Of a stretch of 64,000 nucleotides of DNA, positions 46,601 to 59,372 are shown one piece after another. Location: positions 3,224,001 through 3,288,000 of the forward strand of contig JAHCVI010000002.1 in the NCBI GenBank assembly GCA_019096155.1, read 5' to 3'. A program made the position numbers and the translations under genes. The DNA comes from Staphylotrichum longicolle (lineage: Eukaryota > Ascomycota > Sordariomycetes > Sordariales > Chaetomiaceae). The notes under the pieces were generated by a model. It searched no databases. It was given only the letters and a program-made list of their open reading frames with translations, and was not told the DNA's origin. Within the stretch, counting starts at the first letter, position 1. Each line of letters begins with the position of its first letter.

Positions 46601-49600
46601 CTTATCCAATCCTACGAGTATCGCCATCGACATTCCCTTTCCTGCGCTGCCCTGGAAGTTTCGCCTCTATGGCCTTAACCCTCAAGTCTTGGAGGTTTGT
46701 TGTTCCCCTCCCCGCAGGAGTTAATCCTCCGAGCGAGGGCCCGCATGAGCTCGCACCCCCATTCTGCGTCATCCCGTGGTGAGGGATGTTGTGGCTTGGC
46801 TGTTCAGGACATCGACATTTGTTCGATTTCCGATTTCTCGATGATCGAAAAGCCATCCCACATAAACAGCTCCACTGTTAAGGGTACCACATTGGGTGAC
46901 GTTGATGCTCCTCCAACACCCTCGTAGACTTCAACCTGCTCTATGGAAGACACAATCACTCATGCGAGTAGTTGGTTCATCAGAGTGCCAATCCTCATCA
47001 GGAACTCCATCTGCCCTTGCCATCCAGCAATGGGTATCCAACTCGGCGTGAGCAAGCGGGCGCCCGAGTCCGCCGGGAACGAGTGGCCAAGCCAACAGAC
47101 CCATGATAGACCCATAACAAGCTCTCGGACACCCCCCAGTATCTCGATCAACCTACCACCACAACAGCCTTCAACATCGGTCAGATCGAGTGCGACCTCG
47201 CCAAGCATGGCCCACGCTTGTTTTCTACCGGCACGAAACAGGTTTGTCCTGGCTTCCCATCGCGATTTCTGTGTGTTACCGTTATTACACCCGCCGAGGT
47301 GTGTGCGGGACAGGATGACCGCTGGACAGGCGGCCCCTGAGGATGGAGAACGGAACGGGGCGTCTGGGATGATGGCCCAAACAAGAAACACCGCAGTCGA
47401 CTCGAGGACTTTGACATGTGGACTTGTGAGCACGGGCATCAACGAGACCGTTGGCTGTCGGAATTAGACGGCGTGGCGTCCTGGTGTTGAGTGACTCTCG
47501 GGAGCAGCCGCTGGCCCGTGTTGCACTTCTTTTTTCAGCAACTCGTTTGTTTGTCTACTGCCCAACTAGTCACCTGGGCCGTGATATCAAGTGTATCTTG
47601 CTCCATCGTCTGCCATCAGTAAAATCCCATCAAACACTCACACCAGAATCCACCTTCGACTTTCATGCAACGACACCTCAGATGGGGAACTCCATCTCCA
47701 TCAACCACTTGCCACAAACAGCTCCGAACCAACCCGACTGCCACAACTCGACACTACTCAGCCTTCATCACCACCCCCGTCGTCGACACGGCCATGGGTG
47801 AGAAAGCTTGTCTAGTTTGCCTCTCCGCCACAGTAACGCATTCGCACAGACCTCCCCCCGGCCCAAGGGCGGTACTTTTCCCCAGTTTTCCGTCCCCACG
47901 CCCTGAGAAACAAAAGCCAAGCACCCAAGAAGCCGAAACCTTGACTCTCGCCACGATCAGGACGTTTCTTTCATCCCAACTGCCTTGAGACGAAAGCTTG
48001 GCCCGAGTGCGGCCGTCGTTGAGGACCAGGATCAAAGGGGGTTCTGCACCCGGACGCCGCCCCTCCATATCCACCACAAAAAGAAACACACCATCCCGTC
48101 TTTAACCAGCTTCTGTAAACGGGAGGGATGATGTAGATCCCGTCCGGCTGTTTCCCACGAGCGGGGATAAACTCGCACAATGGCCTGATGTTCCTGACTG
48201 CAATGGGATGACCACTTCGGTGAGGAGGGGTCGTGTCCGTGGGCGAGACGGGGATGTGCCATGTCTTTCAACTCCGCCGCTTGCGTAGTTGGTGATAATC
48301 ATAGCTTTCTCGGCACGGTTGTGGGTAGCTTGCCTGTGGCTTGTGGAGCGGCGAGCTTGAAGGGAGGCTGAGCTTGGAGCCGAGGTTGAACGGTCATAGC
48401 GAGGCGGTTCCAAACTCGAGGGTGCGGTGGACATAATACGAGGTTGCCGACCTATCTCCTTGGTGCTCTCAATGCTCGGCGGTCGGCGGTCTCCTCTCCC
48501 CGACTTGATCACGAAAAGGCGACAACAGGTGATTTTTGCTGACCGAGGGATTACAGAACAGCTCGTCTCTAGTCATGTCGTTGTCTCCTGAACGGAGAAG
48601 GGGGCGCCTCGCCCAGTCGACCGAGGCACTATCGCACTTCGTCAAGGCCATCCCATCAAGCGGGAACTATTGCGCCTCAGCTGACAGAACACCATCACCG
48701 TCCATCAAGTCCAAGTATGGTTGGTATCACGATATCTTTGCTGCTCTACTTTGTCTTCAAAAACGTCTCAACTCCCATAACAAGCCTGCTGTAAAACGCC
48801 CCTCTCCCTCCTCTCCCGACTTAATCAAGGAAAACAGGAAGCCACTTCAAGACCCCCTTTGAAAAGATCTAGAACGTAAAAATCAACAAGAAAATGGATG
48901 AAGACAGGACGCAAGATGGCTCAGCGGAAAGACAGTCCCCGATTCCACCTTCCGAAGTCAGAGAGCCACGGCCACACCAATCACCCAGACAAGGAAATAC
49001 GAAAAATAGAAAACAGCAATTTGCTCAGACGCCTTGTTTTGATGGACGGCTATGATGTGCTAAATACTTGGTATCTCCAGTTGCGCCCGGCGCCAGGGTA
49101 ATGGTATCGAGTTTCCCTGGGGCTGAGTGATGCAGAAAGAAAAGGAAAGTAACAATGAGACAAGCGACAGCGATGTAAACGAGGAACACGAAAAAGCTAA
49201 AAATCCCCCCCACTCTGCATTAAAAGGTTTCCGTGACTCCTGGCCACGGGCGTGTGTACTGCTTGGTCTGTCGGTGCCTTGCTGGGCGCGCGGGTAGGTG
49301 ATGTCGGGGGTGTCGGGTTTGTGTTGACACAGCCAACTACGCCGCGAGATGCTCCGAGATGGGTATGGAAGAAACAAAAGAAAATGGGCGAGACCTGTGG
49401 GGAAGAGACAGGTTCAGTGCGATGAAGCTGGACGGGAATCTGAATCTGCTGAACGACGCCGGAACCAAAGAAAATAAAATCGTGTCATCATAAGTCGGAA
49501 ATGACTGTCCGACAGTCAGAATGTGGTAAGAAGAACAACCGATGGTTTCCCTGATAGTTGACGGTGTGGGCGGCAAAGCTGGGCGAGGAACGGTCGACGG

Positions 49601-49659
49601 ACTTTTGCTCCATGGGGAACCCTCGCTGCGGCTGCATATAAAAGACTGAGATGCCACTC
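43621..49659. other. 6-kb gene-poor region
   Basis: The largest block without a convincing gene. Features seen: a poly-T tract at about 45597-45612; two adjacent minus-strand frames at 45142-45357 and 44834-45145; and a minus-strand frame near 49025-49217 with one hydrophobic helix. None is strong enough to call as a gene. Confidence 0.4.
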
Positions 49660-51426
49660 TCACATCACGATGCAGCAACCGCAGCCTTCCTTCTTCCCTT
49701 GCCGCTCCTCAGGAGGTTCTGGTACCCTCACAGTCTGTGAAGGCTGGGCTTGGTGGGCGGGCGTCCTGGGCCTCGGCAGGGGGTTTGCGGCGGGTTTGTC
49801 GGAAATCTTGGGCATTGTCGAGTACGAGTTTGACCTGCCAGGGAGCGTTGGGCTCTTGGGCTCCGCTTTCAGCGGCCATTCTCCCTGTTCCTCCTTTTGC
49901 TCTTCGTTCTCGGCCTCCTTTTCGTCTTTGTCCTGGGCCCCGGTCTCGGGAGGCTTGAGGAAGCCCTCGTCTGTGAGCGGCCTAAACTCCTTGTCGTAAA
50001 CGCTCCCAAACTTGCCTTCCCGCTCCCACTTCTCCTGCTGCAACCGCTTGGCGACTGTTGGCAGCAGCTGTTGGTCCGGAGGCAGCCGGGGATCTGGGCG
50101 GTAGGCTGAGACCATCCATGGCGGCTCCCCTTCCATCGGTTTGCTGTGGCTGCTGGAGAATTCGCGTTCGCCGGACCGTGTTGATGGGCGTGTCGTTCCG
50201 GTCCCGCTGCTCGTCGAATCCTTGCTCGGTCCACCTCGCGTTTTCGGTCGTCCCGCCGCACCGTTGGCCGGCTTCGGCTTTCTCGTTGCTGTTGCCGTTG
50301 GCGGCTTCTTGGGTGATGAATCGGGTCGTTTGGTGGGTTGCGAGGCCGGTCCCATGCTGCCCGACTTTGCGAGTGCATTGCCTGTACTGCCACTCCTCGC
50401 GCGGGTTTTGGGATATGTGATGCTGTCCTCCACACCCGGGCTGCCATCCCGTTTCCTAGGAAGACGAGTGTCTCGCGCGAGGTGCTCGCTCGGGATCGGG
50501 ACCGGGCTGGTTTTTGCCACGGGTATTCGCGACGAGCCTTTCGCGCTGCTGGCGTACATCGAGTGCCGGTCGCCTTCTTCCAGGATCTCCTCGGGGCGTC
50601 TCAGATCCCAGCTGGGAATTGTCGCCAGATCAAGCGTCCTTGTTTCGATCGAGGTCGCAGTCGAGTTTTTCCTGGATCGTGATACGGTGTGTTCGGAGCC
50701 CACAAGTGACCTGCCTGATCCGTTGAGCCTGTCCTGGCTTTGGTCCCGCCTTGGCCTCGATCTCGCTCTGTCTCTCTGGCGTGGAAGAAAGATTCCGGCA
50801 GCCTGCAGCTCCTCGCTCTCTATCCTAGCCAGTTTGTCTCGATGAATCCACTTCGAGTTATCATCACTGTCAGAATCCGGAAACAGGCCATTCGGTCCCT
50901 TTCTGTGCGCTCCTTCACTCCGTTCCCCGTTCGTTACGGTCTGCGGGTCCAGCGAGTTTTCGGAATTTGTATGTTCCTGGAGGCTGCGTGGTTTCAGATC
51001 CCTGTGGTCGTGTTGCGAGAGATGAGTTCCATCCAGACCCTTCACGCTCAAGTCATGGCTCGGAGCCTCGTTGCTGTACCCGGGGGAGAACTGCTCTGCA
51101 CCCGCCGCACCGCGCATCGTGGAGTTTCCGTTTTGGGATGCCAGCGGAAGTCGACCGGCTGTTTCGAGGCTGTCTTCTGCGGTGGGCGACTTTTCATCGT
51201 AGAGCATCTAAGGCACAGGAATGGGTCAGTCTGGCGTTTAGAGAGAGAGGGAGATAGGAGGAGTGTGGTGAGAGAACAAAGCGGATGTCTGATGTTGTGA
51301 CGTCGAGCAAGGCGGAACAAGAAGGAATGCGGCATAGAATCTTACCTCTGTCTCGGTCGGCAGAGCATCTTCCCACACATAAGCAGGCGACGTTAGAGCC
51401 GTCGCCGTTTGGGACACAGTGGCCAT
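49660..51426 (-). CDS. Prenylated cell-end marker, TeaR/Mod5-like
   Basis: Two exons: 51346-51426 and 49660-51207, 542 aa. The 138-bp intron (GTAAGA...CCTTAG) joins YVWEDALPTETE to MLYDEKSPTAED in phase. The protein is largely disordered, rich in S, P, R and K, without membrane helices. One conserved block near residues 390-440 reads MVSAYRPDPRLPPDQQLLPT followed by VAKRLQQEKWEREGKFGSVYD. The C terminus GCGCCIVM ends in a CaaX box (CIVM) preceded by further cysteines, so farnesylation plus palmitoylation at the plasma membrane is expected. This combination fits TeaR of Aspergillus and Mod5 of fission yeast, membrane receptors for the Tea1/TeaA polarity marker at hyphal tips. The family match is from memory of that block and is moderately sure; the CaaX motif is seen directly. 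Confidence 0.78.
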
Positions 51427-52884
51427 GCTGTCATCCGGGAGATGACTCGCAAGTGCAGCCGATGGCCACGCGCGGAAGCTGGAGGGTCGTGCTATTGGCG
51501 CTCCAAGATCACAGGGTCAGGGTGCAACCTTCAAATGCACCGCCAAAGTAAACCGTCTGGATCTTCCAAATACGAGACGCGGCTGGAAGTGTTGACGTCT
51601 GACGCTGCCGGCGCGGGCGGACCGCTAAGTCTTGCGACCAGCCCAGCCTCCAGCTGGCCAGAATTGGCCAGCGTCTTGCTAACCGTTCGGTCGATCCGCC
51701 TCCGAGAAAACACACGCGCAAATGTGGTAGCACCAGTCTCCCGTCCCAGTGTTTGTCTATCTTGAGGTTGGTTTGCTTGTAAAGCCAGGGAGTGTGACGT
51801 ATCGACGTGATCGTTGATGGAGATGTTGTCAATCACAGGCGGTGATGCGCGGTCCGAAGGAGACGTTTCCGAAGCCGTCTGAATATAGGTAGAAGCGAGG
51901 GGCTGATATCTGCGAATATCGAGTTTTCGGTTGAGTCCCTTGTTTGTCCAGTGTCGCTGGGCAACTGTCGGCGGCGTGTCTGCTGCTCGGGGCTGCCAGA
52001 TTGCAGGTTTCGGGGACGGATACGAGTCGAGCTCGTGTGTCTGGCAGGTGCGGTGTGGCGGGCGATGGGCGATTGAGGGCTGGGAGAGCACAGCTCCGCA
52101 GAGTTCTTGTCTCTTTCTTTTGTTTATTAGCCCGGCATCGACTGCAGGCGATCCAGAGACCAACCGCAGCAGAAAGGAGAGAGGTTCAACGAGTGGCGGC
52201 CTATGAATGGCCTTTCTCCGCCAAAAGCTTCGAGAAATCGCTGCAGTAGGGGGCGCCGTCAAATGGGGAGCGAGCAGGGGTGTGAGCTCCATTAATCTGC
52301 CTGCGCTCTGTTATTGGCCATTGATGGGTGGTCCGTGCAGATTGGCAGGGTCTTGCTTCATTCGGGTGGTCATTCCGAGACTGCGGAACCAGCCATGAAC
52401 GGCCAACGCCGGGCACGCTCTTGCCATGAACTCAGCAGCACTCGATTGAGACTCAATGAACAGCTTCACCGAGCTATTGACAGGCATGGATTTGAATCCA
52501 ACTCCGTGATCTTTTATTCCAACATTTTTTTTTTTGGAAGGGTTTTGCACAATACAGAAAAAAGCGCCTTGGCCCGTTGTTTGAGTGTGAAGTGCTTTTT
52601 TCTTGTCCCGCTTCGTTCTTGAGAAGGTTGCAGTCGCTTCTTAGTCTCCTCACGGGTCCTCAATCCTGAATCACACCAGGCAGCGATTGGTCCTCTTTTC
52701 GGTTGCATGTTCAGATAAAGACGTACAAACACCACGACTTCTCGAAACGTTCTGTGGACAAAAGTTTGACATACCTGTCTTCCAGAACAATACCATCCGT
52801 TGTTCATGCTCAACTATACACAACAACCACGTCAGAACCAGCTGCAAGCCATCCTGAGTAAATCGAGGAGAGGGGCAAGAAACC
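51427..52884. other. Divergent intergenic region
   Basis: Upstream of both the TeaR-like gene and the phosphoesterase gene. A 253-codon minus-strand frame at 51531-52292 has no domain and is probably leader or promoter DNA. Confidence 0.45.
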
Positions 52885-54173
52885 ATGTCTGCTTCATCGG
52901 CCGCAGCTCTTCCTCCCACGCGACGGACCAGAATCGTATGCATCAGTGACACACACAACTCCACCATCAAGCTGCCAAAAGGCGACGTCTTGATACACGC
53001 GGGAGACATTACGAACCAAGGGAGTTACTCCGAGGTATGCAATGAGACATCTGGGTTGGCGGGGAGGGTTCCATCTCATGTTGAGCTGCTCAAGCATTGG
53101 TAACTGGAACACAGCTAACAGAACCGACCAGCTTTCGAAAGCAGTCCAATGGCTGGAAAAGGCCGATTTTGAAGCCAAGATAGTCATCGCAGGTATCATC
53201 AGCTCTGCCCAGACGAAAGCCTCCCCGACTCAAGGCTTACAGCACAGGGAACCATGATATCACGTTGGACCACGCCTTTTACTTCAAGCACGGTTCAAAT
53301 TTCCACAACCAGAACCCCCAGGATCCCGCCAAGTGCCTGTCACTACTTACTTCAAGCCGCACCATTACCTACCTTCAACACAGTAGCGCCACCATCAGAC
53401 TTACAGATCCCAACGGCCCTGGGACTCAGTTCACCGTCTTTGGGTCTCCGTACAGTCCCGAATACGGCACTTGGGCCTTCAACTACCGCCGAGCTGATCA
53501 GCCGCCCCCCGAAACTGCAGCGAGAGAGAGCACAGCAGCGGAGATTCCATGCGCAGCCGACGTCTGGGCTGCCGTCCCCTCAGACATTGACGTGCTTGTC
53601 ACTCACACGCCCGCTTACACACACTGCGACGATTCGTTCGGTTGTCCAGAACTGCAGACAACACTTGCGAGGGTCCGGCCTCGACTCCACGTGTGCGGCC
53701 ATGTCCACCAAGGCAGAGGAGCCGAGCGTGTGAGATGGGATACAGACGGCTCCGTTGAGGCTTCTGCCGAGTCATGGGAAGATCCTAATCCAGATCCGAG
53801 GTCTGCCAAAATCAGCTTGGTTGATCTGACAGCCCGTGGCGGGAACCGCCCGCTCGACTTTGAGGATCCAGGGCCGAGACCAGCTGCAGGAGGTGGAGGT
53901 GGCACGCCAGAGCTGCCGGGTCCGGCGGAAGACCCGGCGGAAGGCCCAGCGGAGGAGGTCTCAGGCAGCTCACCATCCTCCCCCCGGCCCGGCAGATCAG
54001 AGAGCGCGGGGTTGCCCGCAAGTAGGAGCCAGCTGGACTCGGTGGACCGGACAGGACGACGGGAAACGTGCGTCGTCAACTGCGCCATCGTGGCCACTGG
54101 GTGGCCTCACACGGGAGGCAAGCGATTTAACAAACCCATTGTGGTTGACATCGATTTGCCCACGTGGCGGTGA
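52885..54173 (+). CDS. Calcineurin-like metallophosphoesterase
   Basis: Three exons: 52885-53034, 53132-53192, 53248-54173, 378 aa. Introns of 97 and 55 bp keep phase and rebuild IVIAGNHDITLDH. All metal-binding motifs of the family are present in order: CISDTHN (D-x-H), HAGDITNQG (GD), GNHD, VTHTP (H) and CGHVHQG (GHxH). The protein resembles the MPPED1/MPPED2-type cytosolic phosphoesterases common in fungi, with a two-metal (Fe/Mn or similar) centre. The natural substrate is unknown. Between GHVHQG and the C terminus is an insert of about 100 residues rich in P, G, E and S (about residues 250-340), which is not part of the fold. The C terminus then resumes a conserved-looking strand (CVVNCAIVATGWPHTGGKRF). 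No signal peptide. Confidence 0.88.
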
Positions 54174-54359
54174 GATCCAGTCACAGCAGGGCATATACTC
54201 CCGGCCGCCCATGCCCGTTGCTGGTATTCCAGAGGTGGGTGGCTGGAGAAGAATTCGGACAACATGAGGTGTGCTTCTCATGTTGTTGGAGAGAGTGGAA
54301 GGCACGGAGAATTGTCTTATACACAGAGGAAGCTCAGCTCAATGAGAAGATTACCACAT

Positions 54360-55226
54360 ATGGACAAGGCCAAGAAGCGCTTCTGGCGACTCCACGATGA
54401 CGATTTTGAAAGGAACTGCTTGTGAGTTCATTTTTGAGCTTCTTGTGTGACTGCACGTCGAACAAGACGCCTCATCACAGCATGCCGGCCACAAGTCGTC
54501 TTGAGACGAAGTCGGCTCCCTCAGACTCCCATCTCAAGGTCCGAAGGGCAGTGCATCGATACTCAGTGCAAGAGGTTCCACCCAACCCGAACAACGATTT
54601 ACTCAGTTTAGCTGATTTCACGGAAGCCGAGTCTTGGATGCCTCTGAGAAGAAACTTCAGCTCGATGAAGCGAAAATCAGGTCCGAGGCAATGCCCGCCG
54701 GACCAGCCGAACATTCCCCTTTTGGAATCATGCAGCAGCGAAAAGAGCGCATGGAAGGCTCTGTCCTCGGACAGTGGAACGAGTTGGAGCCAACCGCAGC
54801 TCTCACCGCCAGAGACACAATGTGGCCATGACCGACGGCGTGCGACAAGCGATGGGGCCGCATGCTTCGACCACAGACCAATCGAGGGGGGAGACCAAGC
54901 CTTGAGAGGCATTCCTCCCCGCATCAGCTTCCCAGGAGCGGTGTTTGCAAGCGTTCACAGCATATCCCTTTCGGGAAAGGTTCTGCGGTTGATCTTCGCG
55001 TCAAGATTGTTCCGGTGGTGTCAGCTGCAAGAGACATTGCCAAGTACCCCTCCCTTCTCAGGTAAGCTTCGTGGATCCATGCTTGATGTCCGTTGGGCAC
55101 ATGGTCTCCGTGTTGATGAAGAGGGCCAAAGAGGGCTCGAGGAGGGGTAGCGCGTGGTTCTGGCGGGGTAAGAGTCGCAGCCCCCTCGCCTCCGACTCGC
55201 CAAAACGCAACGCGCGGGTCTCCTGA
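54360..55226 (+). pseudogene. Broken gene of unknown family, frames shifted
   Basis: Pieces of convincing coding sequence occur in order but not in one frame. Exon 1 (54360-54421) begins MDKAKKRFWRLHDDDFERNC and has a GTGAGT donor; a 59-bp intron leads to 54481. This frame runs to LLSLADFTEAESW at 54637, then the sense continues one frame over as DASEKKLQLDEAKIRSEAMP through ARDTMWP. A stop at 54829 follows, with TDGVRQAMGPHAS in a third frame. AVDLRVKIVPVVSAARDIAK appears further on, and the last piece, MVSVLMKRAKEGSRRGSAWF, ends at 55226. The first break looks like loss of four bases from a TGGATGGATG-type slip. At least two shifts cannot be explained by introns I can see. It is either a decaying gene or a poorly assembled real one. 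Family not recognised; charged and helical, no membrane segment. Confidence 0.6.
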
Positions 55227-58200
55227 GCTGTGCAGGAGATCAAGCAGACAAGCGGGAACAACAAGTTCTCATACCGGAAGTTCTGGTGTCCACTCGTCTC
55301 ACACTATGGACTTTAGCCCGGGCTACCAGGAACGGGCACAGGACTGAGCATCCCCGATGATCTTGAAACGCGGGCAAGACCCACAAAGTAACCGACTCTT
55401 TATCTGCAACTCGCTGTGATCAAAACAGGAACCGGTGATGGTGGTCTCGACAGCTGACCACCCAACACCCAACCAACCAGTTGCCGTCAGAGCCGTTGAG
55501 CGCCTCAGGCACACCACATGTCTTCTTTGACAGCGGGTTGATCCGTGGGGAAGAGCACCTAACATCCCTGGACCAAAGCATCCGATCGTCCTGCTGTCCC
55601 GTGGCCCGCTTTCCATCCCTCCCCCCGCGCGCGCGGGGCGAGACGGCGGACCCCAATCGACTGCCGCTGGAGCAACCTCCCTGCATCTCCCACACTTGCG
55701 GCGCGTGATTGGTGGGAAAGGGGCTGCATATGCCCCCCAAAAACCGCCCCGCGCCGGCCGATCTGATAGGGCCATCGACACCAAGCACACCTTGCACCGT
55801 CCATTCACAGGTGCTTGGCTCTAGCAACACGCAGCAAAGGCCCAGACACAGTCCAATCCAGAGCGAGCGGGGGGCAGTCGTGCTGCGAGATGGGAACCCC
55901 TCCTCCAATAACTCGCGTCATCGGGGTGGCTCGAGGTAGGCTGCGCTTGGTCTCGAGGAGAAGTGGCCCAAGTGTGCCACGAGATGGGTGTCCTTGTGCT
56001 TCCCTCAAGGCTCACCATCGGGCTTGCGGCGACCCAATCAAGTCTGTCCCAATGTGTCGGTGCTGCAGGGCGTCGAGGGCCTTGTGAGGTGAGCAGGAGG
56101 AGGCCCGGCAGTGCGACCGTACCTGCTTCGTGGGATGATGGTTGGTTGGGCGGAATGTTTGGTGGTGGTGTTGGCGGTGCGCATCAAGGGGAGCATCAAA
56201 GCCTCGGGAGGCGTTGAAACTTGGGGGGCGCTTGTGGCTGCGGAGTTGTCTGTGGATGGCGTTACCTAACATCCCGCAAGGGATCGATCCCCACCTCGCA
56301 GTGAGACGTCGCTTTTACACAGTACTGCGCACAAGATGTTATCCCATCCTGGAATCCCGGAAGCGTCAGTAACAGGGGCTCCGGGACTGGCGCCGATTCA
56401 CTGATGAGGTCGAGATCCAATTGGTGGTTGGTGTGCCGTGGTTCGTCAATCCCGGGCTTGTCATGCCTTCAGAGAAGCCTTAAGAGCATGATGGAGACGC
56501 TTCGAGTGACAGGATACGCGCGGGGCGGTTGGGGGTGATGGCTCGTCTCCTGCAGGGCATCACAGCCGATGGGGAATGGTTGGCGAGAGCCACAAGACGG
56601 CAGCCAAGTCGCCTCGCATTCCTGCGGGTGTCTGCTGGCTGCACCACACTGGCGCAGTGTGGTCCGCGACCACCACATCACTCGTCGAATTGGGACTTGG
56701 GACAGGCTTGGTTCCTCTCAAGCAGTGCAACGCTGGCTGACACCTTCGGGCGGCATGAAAGCGGTAGTTTTGGCTGGAGATGATCGGGCTGCGAACTGCC
56801 GCATGATGGGGGAATTCGGGACATGGAATGATGGAGCCCAATCTTGCATGTCCAGTTGCCTGGTGATTGGGAAGCATGGGGCAGTGAGAGGATCGTGCTT
56901 GGACTCGTGGAGCTTGGGTTGAGACGAGACCTTCATCTGGCGTCTGAGACGAGGGGCTGCCCCATCAAAGTGAGGAGATGAGACGAACCCGTGATCAAGG
57001 CTTTCGAGTTGAAGATACTTTGGCAGCCAGCGGATGAGGTTGGCTCGGGGCAGGAGAGCGTAAGGCTTGGAAGCCAACGAAGCACAGCAAACAAAACAGA
57101 ATGCGCTGGCAAGACCGAGATCTCTGAGGCTGCGTAAGTGCGGATTTATGTGCACTGCATCTGGGAGTTGAGGCTGACTAAAGATTCAGGGGCAGTTGCA
57201 GGCGATGAGGATTGCCTCACTTGGCTTGGGGTTGCTGCCCACGAGGTCCGTCTCGCGGAAGGCTGCATGCAGTCTGGTCATGACTGTCAATGCTGTGAAA
57301 GCTGACGAGCTTCTCCATCATGCCCGTTGCCCCAGGTGAGCGACTCAGCTGCATCTTCACCGCCGATTTGCCTCGTTGGGTTGCATGAAACACCAGTATG
57401 AGACTGGGTGCCGCTCATGTCAGTCTCGTCCACCGCCGTCCGCTATCGGCCCGGCACTTGTGGATTTGCTCAGATGCCGCCTCACGGCTTCTCTGCCTTT
57501 TCCAGATATATCCATGTGTTAGCCCTCCCCGGTCGAAGGATGCGATATGGGATTCTGGAAGCTGTTGGTCGCCTCAAGAGTTGCCACAACGAAGATAGAA
57601 ATCCACAAGCAGCCGGGCGCCGGGGCCGAACGTTATGCTTTCCGCCACAGCCACGGCGCAGGCCCAGCCACCTTGTTGGACCCAGGGCTCAGTGGCACAA
57701 CCGGGAAGACTTGGGATGACAGATTCTCTGTCCGAGATGAGCAATTTGAAAACTCGGTCCAGAGAAAATGCTGAGAGCGCGAGGAGAGTCATGGCCCTTG
57801 CAAATCTGGACTCGCCAGCACCCGGCTTCCACGTTGCCACGGACGGCGATCCTGTTGCTGTGGAGCTCACTGGACTGCATCTCCATCGCTGCTTGCCGAA
57901 GCCCGCTTGGGAGGCCGCTTGCACAGGGATTGTTTGTGGCCTCGCCCAGCTGGTGTTATTGTTCTCGAACCTATCGCGGCACGGCGATTCAGGCCTTGCC
58001 ATCAAAGACCCGGCCTGTGGCTGTGGATCTGTCAAGCTTCGACGTTTGTCGCGTCAGCTAGAGGCTAGACATTTTGCAGTCCTGCCCATTTGAGGCTGGC
58101 GAGCTGGGCGAGGCACCGGAGAGGGCGCGCAACCCGGAGGAGCTGCATCGTTAGCGGCAATAACGAGAGCTGAGGAAACAGAAGCAGACAGAAGGCAAGG

Positions 58201-59372
58201 GACCACCGAAAGACCGAAAGAGGTCACAACGACACACCACCCTTGGCCCGCGCAGAGAGATGCCGTAAGCCATCCGGAACAAGAAAAGCAGGGAACTGGT
58301 GAGCCAATGGATGACGCTCAGGGCGGCCGTGAGTGGCCCGCCGCTCCCCACAACCACCCGCAGCGCCCACCCTGGACCCGTCCGGTGTCCACAGTGAAGG
58401 CCAGTTCTGGCTGGTCCCCTCCTGGCCAGATGTGCCAGAGGCCAGGGGAGCTTCGGCGGGTGCTGGCTGGTTCCCGGGCCCGTTCCTGCCAAAAGAGGAG
58501 AATTGGATGGGGTGGATTCAGGGATTCATGGGGGGGCGACGGTGCCAGGGTGCCCACAATGGCTGCAGAATGGAAAGTGCGCCCCCCTCACCCGCCCTGG
58601 CCACTCTCCAAGCCAACTGCCATCCCGCCATTCCCAGCAGACCAGGTCAGGTCCCCTCCGACAGTGCGGGTGATCTCATCGCCTGTTTTCCTCTCTCTTA
58701 TCACCTCACACCACGACAACCAACTTTGAGCGCCAGTACACGAGGCCGGCATTTTGGGCTGGCCCTGACCATCTTTTGCCCGCCAGCCGACAAACGTGGC
58801 CGTGTTTTTGGCTCTGTTGCTTTAGACCTCTCGTCACGATACCGAGGGATAAACGGCCCAGCCACGATTCCACGGACGGCAACGACGGTTGCTTGGTGCT
58901 GGGGCGTACTCCACCAAGCCAGTCTCGTTCATCCCATATACTCCGGACAGGAAACGACCCTGCTTCGCACCACTCCCTCTTCTTACCTCCTCCCTTACCT
59001 ATTAGTTCCATTTGCCCCCCCGCTCAGTTGTTGCACCATCCTTCTGCAACACAACACCCCAATCAATAAACCACCTGCATTCTTGTACTTCTAATTGTGC
59101 CGCTGGCCCCCGACCGCCGCCCCCACCGCCAGCAGCCCGCCAGCCTTCGCCTTTCATTCCACCGCCGCACACGCCTCCCTGCACAACACCACCCACGCTC
59201 CTTTCTGTCGGAGCCGAGCCGTCGTCGACCTCTGCTGCCTTCGCACCCGACACCCGCACGCCGATTCTCCAAGTCCCTCCTTAGTGTCGCCCCCTTCCCG
59301 TTCGCTGCATCAGACACCCAGTGCTGGTTGTAGACGGGAGCTCGCCTCGGCGCAGATCGACATACACTCACC
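55227..59372. other. 4.1-kb gene-poor region
   Basis: No gene recognised. The last 0.4 kb is strongly C/T-rich with short pyrimidine runs and is probably the leader and promoter of the J-domain gene. A 254-codon open frame there (58333-59094) is judged non-coding. Confidence 0.45.

Noticed and set aside
51531..52292. 253-codon minus-strand frame upstream of the TeaR-like gene
   Set aside because: No domain, no splice support, and it sits in the shared promoter region of two divergent genes.
52470..52510. Sequence resembling a tRNA T-arm on the minus strand (TTCAAATC)
   Set aside because: No matching acceptor, D or anticodon stems around it.
58333..59094. 254-codon plus-strand frame upstream of the J-domain gene
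   Set aside because: Low-complexity, no constraint, C/T-rich DNA typical of a fungal leader or promoter.
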